The position numbers were made by a program, and so were the translations under genes. The notes beneath the pieces were generated by a model. The model was given only the letters and a program-made list of their open reading frames with translations, searched no databases and was not told the DNA's origin. Shown here piece by piece: positions 1-8,281 of a DNA stretch of 31,319 bases. Location: assembly GCA_963933115.1 (NCBI GenBank), contig CAWVSL010000033.1:1-31319 (forward strand), read 5' to 3'. The stretch's first letter is position 1. Each line of letters begins with the position of its first letter. This DNA comes from JALJPB01 sp963933115. GTDB lineage: Bacteria; Pseudomonadota; Gammaproteobacteria; Enterobacterales; Alteromonadaceae.

Positions 1-54
1 TAAATATATAATAAATATAAATTTAATCAATAGATTAGTCCTTGGGGAGATAAA

Positions 55-2466
55 ATGAATAAGCTAATTCTCCGTTTCGCTATTATCAGCGCACTTGGTT
101 TAAGTGGTTGTGGTAGTGAAACCATTGAAGATGTAAAAAACGAATTACCTGATAATGGTACACCAGTAACGGCACCTGCAAGGGTCATCTTTGATCCCGC
201 TAATGCCATCATTTCTGTACCTAACGATTTATTATTTTCTGGCACACTCGATGGTACACTGAATTTACCTGTAGAGGATCCGCTGAACGGTTCAGACCCC
301 TTCGTTGCTCTTAGCGCACTTGATGGTTGGTCAACCGTGAATCCTTTTACTATTGATATTGATTTCCCTGCAGGGACATCACTCAGTGGTAATAGCGTCT
401 CTAATCCTGCGTCCGTCCGTATCTTTGAAGTATTAATGGGCGGTGATATTGGCTGTGAAGCAGTTCCCCTCGGTGCCGCTTGTCTAGTTGTCAGCGAGTT
501 AACTTTCGGTGTTGACTTTATTTCGCAAAAGTCGGGCGCGAGTATTGTTGTTATCCCTCTAATACCTTTAAAAGGTAAAACTTCTTATATTTTAGCATTA
601 ACAAATAATCTTCAAGATGATAGCGGGAAAGCTATTGCTGGGTCAGGGACATATGAGTCAGTTCGGCAAAATATTAATGAGTATCCATTAGCTAGTGATG
701 CACAAAGAGGGTTGCAAGCAATTATTAATAGTTATGAAAATGCTATTGTAGCGGCCGGAGCTGTTCACGACAGCTTAATTTATACTATGGTGATGACAAC
801 TCAATCAACAACCGATGTATTGTTTACTGCTAAAGCTTTATTAGCCGCACCGTTAGCTCAAGGTGGCATACCACCCGTTATATCAGTGACTGATACGACT
901 ATCTCTGTTGCCCAAGCTTTTGCGATGCAAGGCCTTGTGTTACCTGCTAACTTGCAAGCGTTATATTCAACGGCTAATTTATGGTCAGGTTCGGTAACGC
1001 TACCCTATTATTTAGGCGTCCCTACACCTGAAAACCCTATGGCGCCTATTAATGATTGGTGGCGAAGCTTGTGTGACTCGGGTGCTATGCTCGCTGGACT
1101 TGCAGCAGAAAATCCAGACGCTATACCCGCAGGGCCCCTTTCTGAGTCAGATGGTGTTTGTATGGCGGTATCTGAATCTGCAGGCTTATCAGCACCAGGT
1201 TTGCGTGATTTAAGTTCGGTTATGGAGCTTGATACTGAGCGTAATCTAACTAAATTTAGTCCGGTACCTGCGCCAAAAGCAATGATGCCTCTTGATGTAC
1301 AACTGACAACCCCTGATATCTCACCTACCACAGATGCTGTTCGTGCAAGCTTCGGTTTACCTGCTTTAACATCTATACCCGCAGGTGGTTGGCCTATCGT
1401 TATGCTTCAACACGGTATTACCTCTAAGAAAGAAGATATGCTAGCAATGACAGGTATTTTATCCACTGTTGGTTTTGCTACTATTGCCATTGATCATCCA
1501 TTGCATGGCAGTCGGGGATTTGACATAACAGGCCCTGATAATATCCCTGACGGTATTGATGATATCAATGCATCAAGTGTCTCTGCTGATCAGTATATGA
1601 ATTTAGCTAGTTTACTGACGACCCGTGATAACTTGCGTCAAAGTACTGTTGATATGTTAGGTCTGCGTTTAAGTTTAAGTACCATTCCAAACGTCAATGG
1701 AACCAATGTCCATTTCCTAGGGCATTCTTTAGGCGCTATTACGGGTATTAACTTTTTAGCATTAGCAAACACGCCTTTAAACCCAGCGTTAGATGCTTTA
1801 TTTGCAGTATCGTCTAATTCATTAGCAATGCCTGGAATTATGGTCGCTAACTTTCTAATGGAGTCTCCTGCTTTTGGTGATTTGATCAAGTCTAGTTTAA
1901 CGCTTGCTCAATCTCCTGAATTCCAAGGATATATCGCACAAGTTAACCCGGGTATAGTTGCGCCAACAGAAGCTCAGATGATTGGTTATTACCAAGACTT
2001 TTATGCTTTACTGAGCCCTGTACAGCAAGGTGAATTAGACGCTGTTTTTGCTCAGTTTACTTTTGCAGCTCAAACAGTTACTGACGCTGGTGACCCTATA
2101 AACTATTTGGCAGCAATGGCTACGTCCCAAACACCCACGCACTTAATTGAAGTGGTCGGTAATGGTAGTGACAACTTATCTGATCAGGTTATTCCTAATA
2201 GTGTTGCAACAGCGCCGCTAGCGGGCACTGAAGGTGCCGTTGTCTTATTAGGTTTACCTAGCGTTAATGAAACTACTCTTGGCTCTGGCGTAGTAAGATT
2301 TGTGGTGGGTCATCATAGTTCAATATTAGATCCAAGTCCTCGCCCTGAAGCACCAGATGCAGCAATGGCAGGTCGTGCTACTCAAGAAATGCAAGGTCAA
2401 GTTGCTGGTTTCTTCTTATCTGGTGGTCAAGCTATTACTGTTACCGATGGTGATGTGATCAACTAA
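55..2466 (+). CDS. Surface lipoprotein lipase/phospholipase, VolA/Pla-1/cef family
   Basis: An 803-residue secreted lipase that hydrolyses ester bonds of lipids at the cell surface. The N-terminus is a lipoprotein signal with lipobox L-S-G-C, Cys19 being the predicted lipidated residue. Residues about 45-330 look like the bacterial virulence-factor lipase N-terminal domain, followed by an alpha/beta-hydrolase domain. The nucleophile elbow G-H-S-L-G gives Ser558, and G-H-H-S near the C-terminus (His753/His754) supplies the likely catalytic histidine. ATG is preceded by GGGGAGA at 44-50. It is a single gene closed by a strong terminator. Family members in Vibrio (VolA) release fatty acids from lysophosphatidylcholine and are surface exposed. 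Family assignment is firm; the exact substrate is inferred. Confidence 0.88.
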   Translation: MNKLILRFAIISALGLSGCGSETIEDVKNELPDNGTPVTAPARVIFDPANAIISVPNDLLFSGTLDGTLNLPVEDPLNGSDPFVALSALDGWSTVNPFTIDIDFPAGTSLSGNSVSNPASVRIFEVLMGGDIGCEAVPLGAACLVVSELTFGVDFISQKSGASIVVIPLIPLKGKTSYILALTNNLQDDSGKAIAGSGTYESVRQNINEYPLASDAQRGLQAIINSYENAIVAAGAVHDSLIYTMVMTTQSTTDVLFTAKALLAAPLAQGGIPPVISVTDTTISVAQAFAMQGLVLPANLQALYSTANLWSGSVTLPYYLGVPTPENPMAPINDWWRSLCDSGAMLAGLAAENPDAIPAGPLSESDGVCMAVSESAGLSAPGLRDLSSVMELDTERNLTKFSPVPAPKAMMPLDVQLTTPDISPTTDAVRASFGLPALTSIPAGGWPIVMLQHGITSKKEDMLAMTGILSTVGFATIAIDHPLHGSRGFDITGPDNIPDGIDDINASSVSADQYMNLASLLTTRDNLRQSTVDMLGLRLSLSTIPNVNGTNVHFLGHSLGAITGINFLALANTPLNPALDALFAVSSNSLAMPGIMVANFLMESPAFGDLIKSSLTLAQSPEFQGYIAQVNPGIVAPTEAQMIGYYQDFYALLSPVQQGELDAVFAQFTFAAQTVTDAGDPINYLAAMATSQTPTHLIEVVGNGSDNLSDQVIPNSVATAPLAGTEGAVVLLGLPSVNETTLGSGVVRFVVGHHSSILDPSPRPEAPDAAMAGRATQEMQGQVAGFFLSGGQAITVTDGDVIN

Positions 2467-2482
2467 TTATCATGAATGAATT

Positions 2483-2512
2483 AAAAGTCCTCATAATGAG
2501 GACTTTTTTTTG
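2483..2512 (+). terminator. Rho-independent terminator after the lipase gene
   Basis: A perfect 10-bp stem (AAAAGTCCTC at 2483-2492 with GAGGACTTTT at 2498-2507) with a 5-nt loop, running into a T tract. It lies 16 bp after the lipase stop codon. Confidence 0.9.
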
Positions 2513-2658
2513 GATATAGAGGTAACATTCGTTCAAGGTATAGATAAGAAATATTGGAGAATCTTGTCAAAAATTTGATCTGGAAATTAATACCCCCATA
2601 TCTTAAATAACAGATGATTTTCATCATCAATTTTTGATATGTCTCAGGAGAAGAAACT

Positions 2659-3699
2659 TTGGATTTTTTGTATGAATACGGCTTGTTTTTAGCTAAAACT
2701 ATCACTTTTGTTATCGCTGTTGTCGCAATTATTGTCGCCATAGCTGCGGCGGCAATTAAACAGAAACCTAAAAAAGGTGAGCTTGATATCACTGATCTTT
2801 CTGAGCAGTTTGAGCAAGTAGAATATGACATAACGCACGCGTTATTATCTAAAGAGCAATTAAAAGCGAAAGAAAAATCAGATAAAAAAAGTGCTAAAGA
2901 AAAAGCTAAAGAAGAGAAAAAAACTGGTAAACATGAAGATGATGACAAACCCCGATTATTTGTCGTTGATTTTCATGGCAGTATAGATGCTAAAGAAGTG
3001 ACATCTTTACGCGAAGAAATCACTGCTATTTTATCGATTGCTACAAAAAAAGATGAAGTTTTTGTACGTTTAGAAAGTGGTGGTGGCATGGTACATGGCT
3101 ACGGTTTAGCATCTTCCCAGTTAGATAGAGTCCGTCAAAATGAAATCCCACTAACTGTTGCCGTTGACAAAGTCGCTGCTAGTGGTGGCTATATGATGGC
3201 TTGTGTCGCTAATAAAATAATCTCTGCACCATTCGCTATTTTAGGTTCAATTGGTGTTATTGCTCAAGTACCCAATTTCAATAAATTATTAAAGAAAAAT
3301 GATATAGATTTTGAACAGTTTACTGCAGGCGAATTTAAACGCACAGTAACTATGTTTGGTGAAAACACTGAAAAAGGTAAAGAAAAATTTACTGAAGAAT
3401 TAGAAGAAACGCATGTGTTATTTAAAAACTTTGTCAGCGATCATCGAGCGAGCTTAGACTTAAAAAAAGTTGCGACAGGCGAACATTGGTTTGGCACTAA
3501 AGCATTAGAGTTAGGCTTAGTCGATAAAATTCAAACCAGTGATGATTACCTACAGTCGTTAAGTAAAACTCATAATATTGTTGCTATAAAGTATGTTATT
3601 CATAAAAGCTTAACAGAAAAATTCTCAAAAGCGGCCTCTTTATCAATAACCAATGTTTTAGGAAAATTGTGGCAATCTAATCGAATTTTTCCTAGTTAA
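2659..3699 (+). CDS. sohB: Inner-membrane protease SohB (peptidase family S49)
   Basis: A 346-residue membrane serine peptidase of the SppA/SohB family. The N-terminus matches E. coli SohB closely (D-[FL]-L-x-E-Y-G-L-F), with one transmembrane helix at about residues 8-32, then a very Lys/Glu-rich linker at about 70-95, then the S49 domain. The catalytic serine is Ser175 in the A-S-G-G-Y motif and the general-base lysine is Lys227 in G-E-F-K-R-T. Their 52-residue spacing matches the Ser/Lys dyad of bacterial SppA. The start is a TTG, chosen because the homologous N-terminus begins there and AGGAG (2646-2650) lies 8 nt upstream. No in-frame ATG fits. SohB in E. coli is a multicopy suppressor of loss of the periplasmic protease DegP; its native substrates are poorly known. 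Confidence 0.95.
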   Translation: MDFLYEYGLFLAKTITFVIAVVAIIVAIAAAAIKQKPKKGELDITDLSEQFEQVEYDITHALLSKEQLKAKEKSDKKSAKEKAKEEKKTGKHEDDDKPRLFVVDFHGSIDAKEVTSLREEITAILSIATKKDEVFVRLESGGGMVHGYGLASSQLDRVRQNEIPLTVAVDKVAASGGYMMACVANKIISAPFAILGSIGVIAQVPNFNKLLKKNDIDFEQFTAGEFKRTVTMFGENTEKGKEKFTEELEETHVLFKNFVSDHRASLDLKKVATGEHWFGTKALELGLVDKIQTSDDYLQSLSKTHNIVAIKYVIHKSLTEKFSKAASLSITNVLGKLWQSNRIFPS

Positions 3700-3754
3700 T
3701 AAAAGTGTGTTGATAAACCGAGTTAATAAGTAAAGTGTTTAAGGTTATAGGATC

Positions 3755-4450
3755 ATGAAAGTATCTTTTTGGCATAAATGTTGGGAACAAAGTCGTATAG
3801 GTTTCCATCAAGATCAGGTGCATCCATTTTTATCGCAATACCTATTTCCACTCATTAATAAACAAGATAGGCATGTTTTTGTGCCATTTTCGGGTAAAAC
3901 ATTAGATATGCGCTGGCTTGCCCAACACATGAAGGTTTCGGGAAGTGAGTTAAGTGAGATTGCTTGCCGAGACTTTTTTAGTGAAGGCAATATCGATAGC
4001 CAAATTAAAGTATATCAAGAGTGTCAATCAGACGTTAAATTTCAACAGTTTTCGTCGGATAGCATAACATTATGGCAGGGAGACTTTTTTAAACTCAATG
4101 CTAAACATATTATCTCAGAGCAAAACCTATTAATAGATTGGATTTATGATCGCGCTGCTTTGATTGCTCTACCGATTGAAATGCAACAGGCTTATGTTAA
4201 TCATTTAGTTAGTTTTATCGGCCAAGGAACTAAGCTTTTTTTAATATCAGTTGAATTTCCAAGCCAAGAAATGTCAGGACCCCCGTTCCCAATTACCGAG
4301 CAAGATATTAAGCAATTATTTTTATCTGCCAATAAGCACTGTAAAATCCAATGTATTGCCTCAAGAGAATTAGAAAATAAACGTTTTGCTCAACGAAACT
4401 TTGAAGTGAGTCATTTGCTTGAACGTTTATACATTATTACTCTACCTTAA
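3755..4450 (+). CDS. tpm: Thiopurine S-methyltransferase family protein (TPMT)
   Basis: A 231-residue SAM-dependent methyltransferase of the TPMT family. Visible landmarks are the N-terminal F-W-x-K-x-W and I-G-F-H-Q segments, the SAM-binding strand V-P-F-S-G-K-T-L-D-M at about residues 46-55, E-L-S-E-I-A at about 65-70, and D-R-A-A-L-I-A-L-P at about 132-140. These line up with bacterial Tpm proteins, which methylate thiol, selenium and tellurium compounds. The motif normally reads V-P-L-C-G-K-S-L-D-M; here the Cys is Ser and the neighbouring V-G-V-E is S-G-S-E, so the cofactor pocket is slightly altered. It lies 55 bp after sohB and may be co-transcribed. The natural substrate cannot be told from sequence. 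Confidence 0.88.
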   Translation: MKVSFWHKCWEQSRIGFHQDQVHPFLSQYLFPLINKQDRHVFVPFSGKTLDMRWLAQHMKVSGSELSEIACRDFFSEGNIDSQIKVYQECQSDVKFQQFSSDSITLWQGDFFKLNAKHIISEQNLLIDWIYDRAALIALPIEMQQAYVNHLVSFIGQGTKLFLISVEFPSQEMSGPPFPITEQDIKQLFLSANKHCKIQCIASRELENKRFAQRNFEVSHLLERLYIITLP

Positions 4451-4468
4451 ATAACTTATTAGTTAGTG

Positions 4469-4506
4469 GTTAAGTGTCGCTTTGCTACTTAACGAATGCT
4501 TTTTTT
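4469..4506 (+). terminator. Weak possible terminator after tpm
   Basis: GTTAAGT (4469-4475) can pair with ACTTAAC (4487-4493) around an 11-nt loop. A run of seven T follows at 4500-4506, but six bases separate stem and T tract, so this is not a textbook intrinsic terminator. Confidence 0.35.
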
Positions 4507-4632
4507 ATACTCGTTAAAATATTAACCACCATAATGACAGCCACATGCTGCTGGTTTTAAATAGTCTTTGATTTTTCACTGTTCAGCTAATTTAATATCA
4601 TCATTTTTCTTTATTCTTATCTGTTATTAGAC

Positions 4633-4656
4633 TATGAATAAGTCTATGAGTAAGAC
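4633..4656. repeat. Tandem 12-nt repeat upstream of acs
   Basis: TATGAATAAGTC is followed directly by TATGAGTAAGAC (10 of 12 identical). It is also flanked by AGACT elements that can pair with the AGTCT inside the repeat. Confidence 0.5.
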
Positions 4657-4736
4657 TAAAGTCGAATGCAACAGATTAAAGTAAGAAGGTAGACTGTCAT
4701 CAATTGATAAAAATAGAGTAATTACAACAATTGATT

Positions 4737-4758
4737 TTAATGATAAGTTAATGATAAG
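4737..4758. repeat. Perfect tandem 11-nt repeat upstream of acs
   Basis: TTAATGATAAG occurs twice head-to-tail with no gap. An 11-bp period is close to one helical turn, which would place the copies on the same face of the DNA. Confidence 0.6.
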
Positions 4759-4794
4759 GCGTAAATAAAATCTTTAATTTAAATAATAACTTAA

Positions 4795-4810
4795 TGTGAT
4801 TACTCTCATT
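4795..4810 (+). promoter_or_regulatory. CRP-like site upstream of acs
   Basis: TGTGA-N6-TCATT matches the CRP consensus TGTGA-N6-TCACA at 8 of 10 conserved positions. CRP activation of acs is established in E. coli. Here the site is centred only about 50 bp before the ATG, so it would have to sit very near the transcription start, which lowers confidence. Confidence 0.35.
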
Positions 4811-4851
4811 TTAACACCAGAGATTTATTAAAAATATATCAAGGACAAAGC

Positions 4852-6798
4852 ATGAACGATTTAAAAACGTTTTATCCCGTTTCAGATAAAGCAAAAGCGC
4901 GCACTCACATTGATGCGGCAACATATGATGCTATGTATCAACAATCTATTGACGAGCCTGATATATTTTGGGGCGAGCAAGCATTGAAGTTTATCGACTG
5001 GACTAAACCTTTTGATAGTGTCAGTAGTATTAACTTTAAAGAGTCAAAAGTTAATTGGTTTGCTGGTGGTCAATTAAATGTTAGCTATAACTGTATTGAT
5101 CGCCACCTTGCTACAAAAGCAAACGATACGGCGATAATCTGGGAAGGTGATGACCCTTCTGAAGACGCTAAAATTACTTATCAAGAACTACATGATCATG
5201 TTTGTCGTTTAGCTAATCTATTAAAAGCCCGCGGCGTTAAAAAAGGTGATCGTGTTTGTATTTATATGCCAATGATCCCAGAAGTTGGTTATGCAATGTT
5301 AGCCTGCGCACGTATCGGTGCAATTCATTCCGTAGTCTTTGGTGGTTTCTCAGCCGAAGCGATTAAGTCTCGTGTTATTGACGCCGACTGCCAAGTGATC
5401 ATTACTGCTGATGAAAGTCTTCGCGGCGGTAAAAAAATTCCACTGAAAGCCAATGTTGATGCCGCTATTGTTGATTGTGACAACGTTCATACTGTCGTTG
5501 TGGTTGAACGCACGGGTGGCGATGTTCATTACAACGATAAAGTTGACATCAGATATACAGCAGCTGTTGCTGCTATGCCAGCCGTTTGCCAGCCAGAAGT
5601 GATGGATGCAGAAGATCCCTTATTTATTTTATATACCTCTGGCTCAACAGGTACACCAAAAGGTGTTGTTCATACTTGCGGTGGCTATATTCTTTATGCA
5701 GCAATGACCCACAAGTATGTTTTTGATTATCAAGAGGGTGATATTTACTGGTGTACTGCCGATGCAGGTTGGATTACTGGGCATTCGTATATTTTTTATG
5801 GCCCACTTGCCAATGGTGCAACAACATTAGTTTTTGAAGGTGTACCAACATACCCAGATGCAGGCCGTTTTTGGCAAGTTTGTGATAAACATCAAGTCAA
5901 TATTTTTTATACGGCACCTACTGCTATTCGTGCATTAATGAGTATTGGTGACGAATTAGTTGAAAAAGCTGATTTATCATCAGTCCGTTTGTTAGGGACG
6001 GTAGGTGAGCCAATAAATCCTGAGGCATGGCATTGGTATTATGAAGTTGTCGGGAAAAGTAACTGCCCAGTGGTTGACACTTGGTGGCAAACTGAAACAG
6101 GAGGTATTATGATTACCTCTCTTCCCGGTGCTGTGGGTATGAAACCCGGTTGTGCCGGTAAACCCTTCTTTGGTGTTCAGCCAGCCCTACTTGATAAAGA
6201 GGGAAATACGTTGGAAGGTGAAAATCAAGGTTTGTTAGTCATGACCGGGAGTTGGCCTGGACAATTACGCACCGTTTATGGCGATCATGACCGTTTCTAT
6301 CAAACGTATTTAAGCCAATACCCAGGTAATTACTTTACCGGCGACGGTGCCAAACGCGATAAAGACGACTTTTATTGGATTACGGGTCGTGTCGATGACG
6401 TATTAAACGTCTCTGGACACAGATTAGGTACTGCAGAAATTGAAAGTGCCCTAGTACTTCATCCTAGTGTTGCCGAAGCTGCTGTTGTTGGTTACCCTCA
6501 TGAAATTAAAGGGCAGGGGGTTTATTGTTACGTGACCTTAATGCAAGGTGCTAAGCAAAACAATAAGCTTAATAATGATCTTAAAGAATTTGTTGCTAAC
6601 GAATTAGGTCGCTTTGCTAAACCTGATTATATTCAATGGGCTCCAGGATTACCTAAAACACGTTCAGGTAAAATTATGCGTCGTATTTTACGTAAAATTG
6701 CTGAAAATGATGTAGATACTCTAGGCGATACTTCAACACTAGCTGACCCAAGTGTTGTTGATAATTTAATTGAACAACGTATTTTTCAGGGCTCCTAA
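4852..6798 (+). CDS. acs: Acetyl-CoA synthetase
   Basis: A 648-residue AMP-forming acetate:CoA ligase, close to the E. coli length of 652. It converts acetate, ATP and CoA to acetyl-CoA through acetyl-AMP in the cytoplasm. The ATP/AMP-binding P-loop-like motif is Y-T-S-G-S-T-G-T-P-K-G at 261-271. W-W-Q-T-E-T-G lies at about residue 412, and the C-terminal S-G-K-I-M-R-R motif carries Lys607, the residue acetylated by Pat-type enzymes to switch the enzyme off in other bacteria. AAGGA at 4841-4845 sets the start. It stands alone between a repeat-rich upstream region and its own terminator. It complements the locus further right by feeding free acetate into the acetyl-CoA pool. Confidence 0.96.
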   Translation: MNDLKTFYPVSDKAKARTHIDAATYDAMYQQSIDEPDIFWGEQALKFIDWTKPFDSVSSINFKESKVNWFAGGQLNVSYNCIDRHLATKANDTAIIWEGDDPSEDAKITYQELHDHVCRLANLLKARGVKKGDRVCIYMPMIPEVGYAMLACARIGAIHSVVFGGFSAEAIKSRVIDADCQVIITADESLRGGKKIPLKANVDAAIVDCDNVHTVVVVERTGGDVHYNDKVDIRYTAAVAAMPAVCQPEVMDAEDPLFILYTSGSTGTPKGVVHTCGGYILYAAMTHKYVFDYQEGDIYWCTADAGWITGHSYIFYGPLANGATTLVFEGVPTYPDAGRFWQVCDKHQVNIFYTAPTAIRALMSIGDELVEKADLSSVRLLGTVGEPINPEAWHWYYEVVGKSNCPVVDTWWQTETGGIMITSLPGAVGMKPGCAGKPFFGVQPALLDKEGNTLEGENQGLLVMTGSWPGQLRTVYGDHDRFYQTYLSQYPGNYFTGDGAKRDKDDFYWITGRVDDVLNVSGHRLGTAEIESALVLHPSVAEAAVVGYPHEIKGQGVYCYVTLMQGAKQNNKLNNDLKEFVANELGRFAKPDYIQWAPGLPKTRSGKIMRRILRKIAENDVDTLGDTSTLADPSVVDNLIEQRIFQGS

Positions 6799-6851
6799 CC
6801 ACTCTAATTAATAGAGTTGAAAGATATTTTTTCTGTTAATTTATTAGTTAT

Positions 6852-6882
6852 AAAAAAATGTGCCTTCGGGTGCTTTTTTTTT
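6852..6882 (+). terminator. Rho-independent terminator after acs
   Basis: A-tract, GTGCC, the stable UUCG tetraloop, GGTGC and a run of nine T. The stem includes G-U pairs plus A-T pairing of the flanking tracts. It lies about 55 bp past the acs stop. Confidence 0.8.
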
Positions 6883-7165
6883 ATCTAAATACTATACCTG
6901 AGATAGTTAAGTGTGTATTATATTCCTTACAAAGTGCGTATTTAAATCTTTACATTAATTGATTTTTATTTACCGCACTAAAAGTAAGCCAGAAAATAAT
7001 TGAGAATTTAATGAAATATACTATCTACCTTTAGTCAAATTTATCGACTTTGTTATCGATTGACCTATTACTGTTAATATAGCCTCGTTGTCAATGTTGT
7101 TAACTGACTCGCATCACCTACACTTTATAAATTAGACACACTGTCACACAAAAGCTGGAAAAATT
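6883..7165 (+). promoter_or_regulatory. aroF upstream region
   Basis: Together with the terminator this makes a 367-bp gap before aroF. It is AT-rich and should hold the aroF-tyrA promoter. I see no canonical TyrR box (TGTAAA-N6-TTTACA) and no attenuator-like leader peptide with runs of Tyr or Phe codons. No specific promoter can be called with confidence. Confidence 0.4.
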
Positions 7166-8248
7166 ATGTCAAGCGCTCAATCTAAAAGTACCTTAAACAA
7201 TATTCATATTAATTCAGAGCAAGTATTAATTACGCCTGAACAACTTAGATCTGAAATCACTTTATCTCAGCGAGGTCGGGATTATGTGACCAAGGCAAGA
7301 AAAATTATTGCAGATATCATTCATCAGCGTGATCCTCGCTTATTAGTAATAAGTGGCCCATGTTCAGTACATAACGTTGATGAAGCTAAAGAATATGCAA
7401 GAGAGCTGAAAAAGCTTCATGATCAATACAAAGATACTATGTATATAGTTATGCGCGTTTATTTTGAAAAACCACGGACTACTGTTGGTTGGAAAGGCTT
7501 AATTAACGATCCTCATATGGATGGTTCATTTGATGTTGAAACGGGTTTACGTAAAGCCCGTGAATTATTAATATACTTAACAGAGCTTGGTTTACCATTA
7601 GCCACTGAAGCACTTGATCCAATAAGTCCACAATACCTAGCTGAATTATTTAGTTGGTCAGCTATTGGTGCAAGAACCACTGAGTCACAAACCCATCGTG
7701 AAATGGCCAGTGGACTATCTATGCCCATTGGCTTTAAAAATGGTACAAACGGTAGCTTGGGCGTAGCGATTAATGCAATGCAGTCTGCAGAGTCACCTCA
7801 TCGATTTATGGGCATTAACCGTCAAGGGCAAGTTGCACTAATTAAAACCTCAGGTAATCCTGATGGTCATGTTATTTTACGCGGAGGCAAACAGCCCAAT
7901 TATGACTCAGTTAATATTGCAGAATGTGAGCAAGAGATTGCTGCCCAAGGGATTAAACCAAGTATAGTTGTCGATTGCAGTCATGGTAATTCAAATAAAG
8001 ACTATAATCGTCAGCCACTGGTAGCTATGAATGTTTTTAACCAAATACTTGAAGGCAATAAGTCAATTATTGGTATTATGTTAGAAAGTAATTTGAATGC
8101 GGGTAATCAAAGCTCAGAATTACCAAAAGAAGAATTAGCCTATGGCATATCGGTAACGGATGCTTGTATTAATTTTGCTTCAACAGAACAATTATTTAAA
8201 AAAGCGGATGAAATGTTAGCAGCAAAACTTGTTGAACGTATCGCTTAA
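7166..8248 (+). CDS. aroF: 3-deoxy-7-phosphoheptulonate synthase, AroF (tyrosine-type, class I)
   Basis: A 360-residue DAHP synthase that condenses phosphoenolpyruvate and erythrose-4-phosphate, the first step of the shikimate pathway. The predicted metal ligands are all present: Cys66 in G-P-C-S, His272 in D-C-S-H-G-N-S, Glu306 in M-L-E-S-N and Asp331 in S-V-T-D-A-C. The substrate motif K-P-R-T-T-V-G-W-K-G lies at about 101-110. The E-A-L-D-P-x-S-P-Q-Y-L and F-S-W-S-A-I-G segments match E. coli AroF rather than AroG or AroH, which suggests feedback inhibition by tyrosine. It lies 33 bp before tyrA, the same aroF-tyrA pairing as in enterobacteria, so the two are probably one operon. Confidence 0.95.
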   Translation: MSSAQSKSTLNNIHINSEQVLITPEQLRSEITLSQRGRDYVTKARKIIADIIHQRDPRLLVISGPCSVHNVDEAKEYARELKKLHDQYKDTMYIVMRVYFEKPRTTVGWKGLINDPHMDGSFDVETGLRKARELLIYLTELGLPLATEALDPISPQYLAELFSWSAIGARTTESQTHREMASGLSMPIGFKNGTNGSLGVAINAMQSAESPHRFMGINRQGQVALIKTSGNPDGHVILRGGKQPNYDSVNIAECEQEIAAQGIKPSIVVDCSHGNSNKDYNRQPLVAMNVFNQILEGNKSIIGIMLESNLNAGNQSSELPKEELAYGISVTDACINFASTEQLFKKADEMLAAKLVERIA

Positions 8249-8281
8249 TGTTATTTCAATTGACCCTTATTTGAGAGCAGA

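Larger units (their letters stand above)
4451..4851 (+). promoter_or_regulatory. 401-bp acs upstream region
   Basis: A non-coding stretch between the methyltransferase gene and acs. It begins with a weak terminator-like hairpin (4469-4506). In the middle is a near-perfect tandem 12-mer (4633-4644 and 4645-4656), then a perfect tandem 11-mer (4737-4747 and 4748-4758), and then a CRP-like palindrome (4795-4810). No open reading frame with coding character was seen. I infer that it carries the acs promoter and control sites. Confidence 0.55.

Noticed and set aside
1008..1331. Open frame of 107 codons opposite the lipase gene
   Set aside because: Wholly inside a clear lipase domain on the other strand, with no family resemblance and no ribosome site noted.
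2481..2948. Open frame of 155 codons on the minus strand opposite the lipase terminator and the sohB start
   Set aside because: It lies opposite the well-supported sohB N-terminus, is low-complexity serine/leucine-rich and has no recognisable domain. It is a shadow of the Lys/Glu-rich sohB linker.
6900..7165. Possible TyrR box before aroF
   Set aside because: TyrR control of aroF-tyrA is known in enterobacteria, but I find no TGTAAA-N6-TTTACA. The nearest candidate (TGTGTA...TTACA near 6911-6930) has the wrong spacing.
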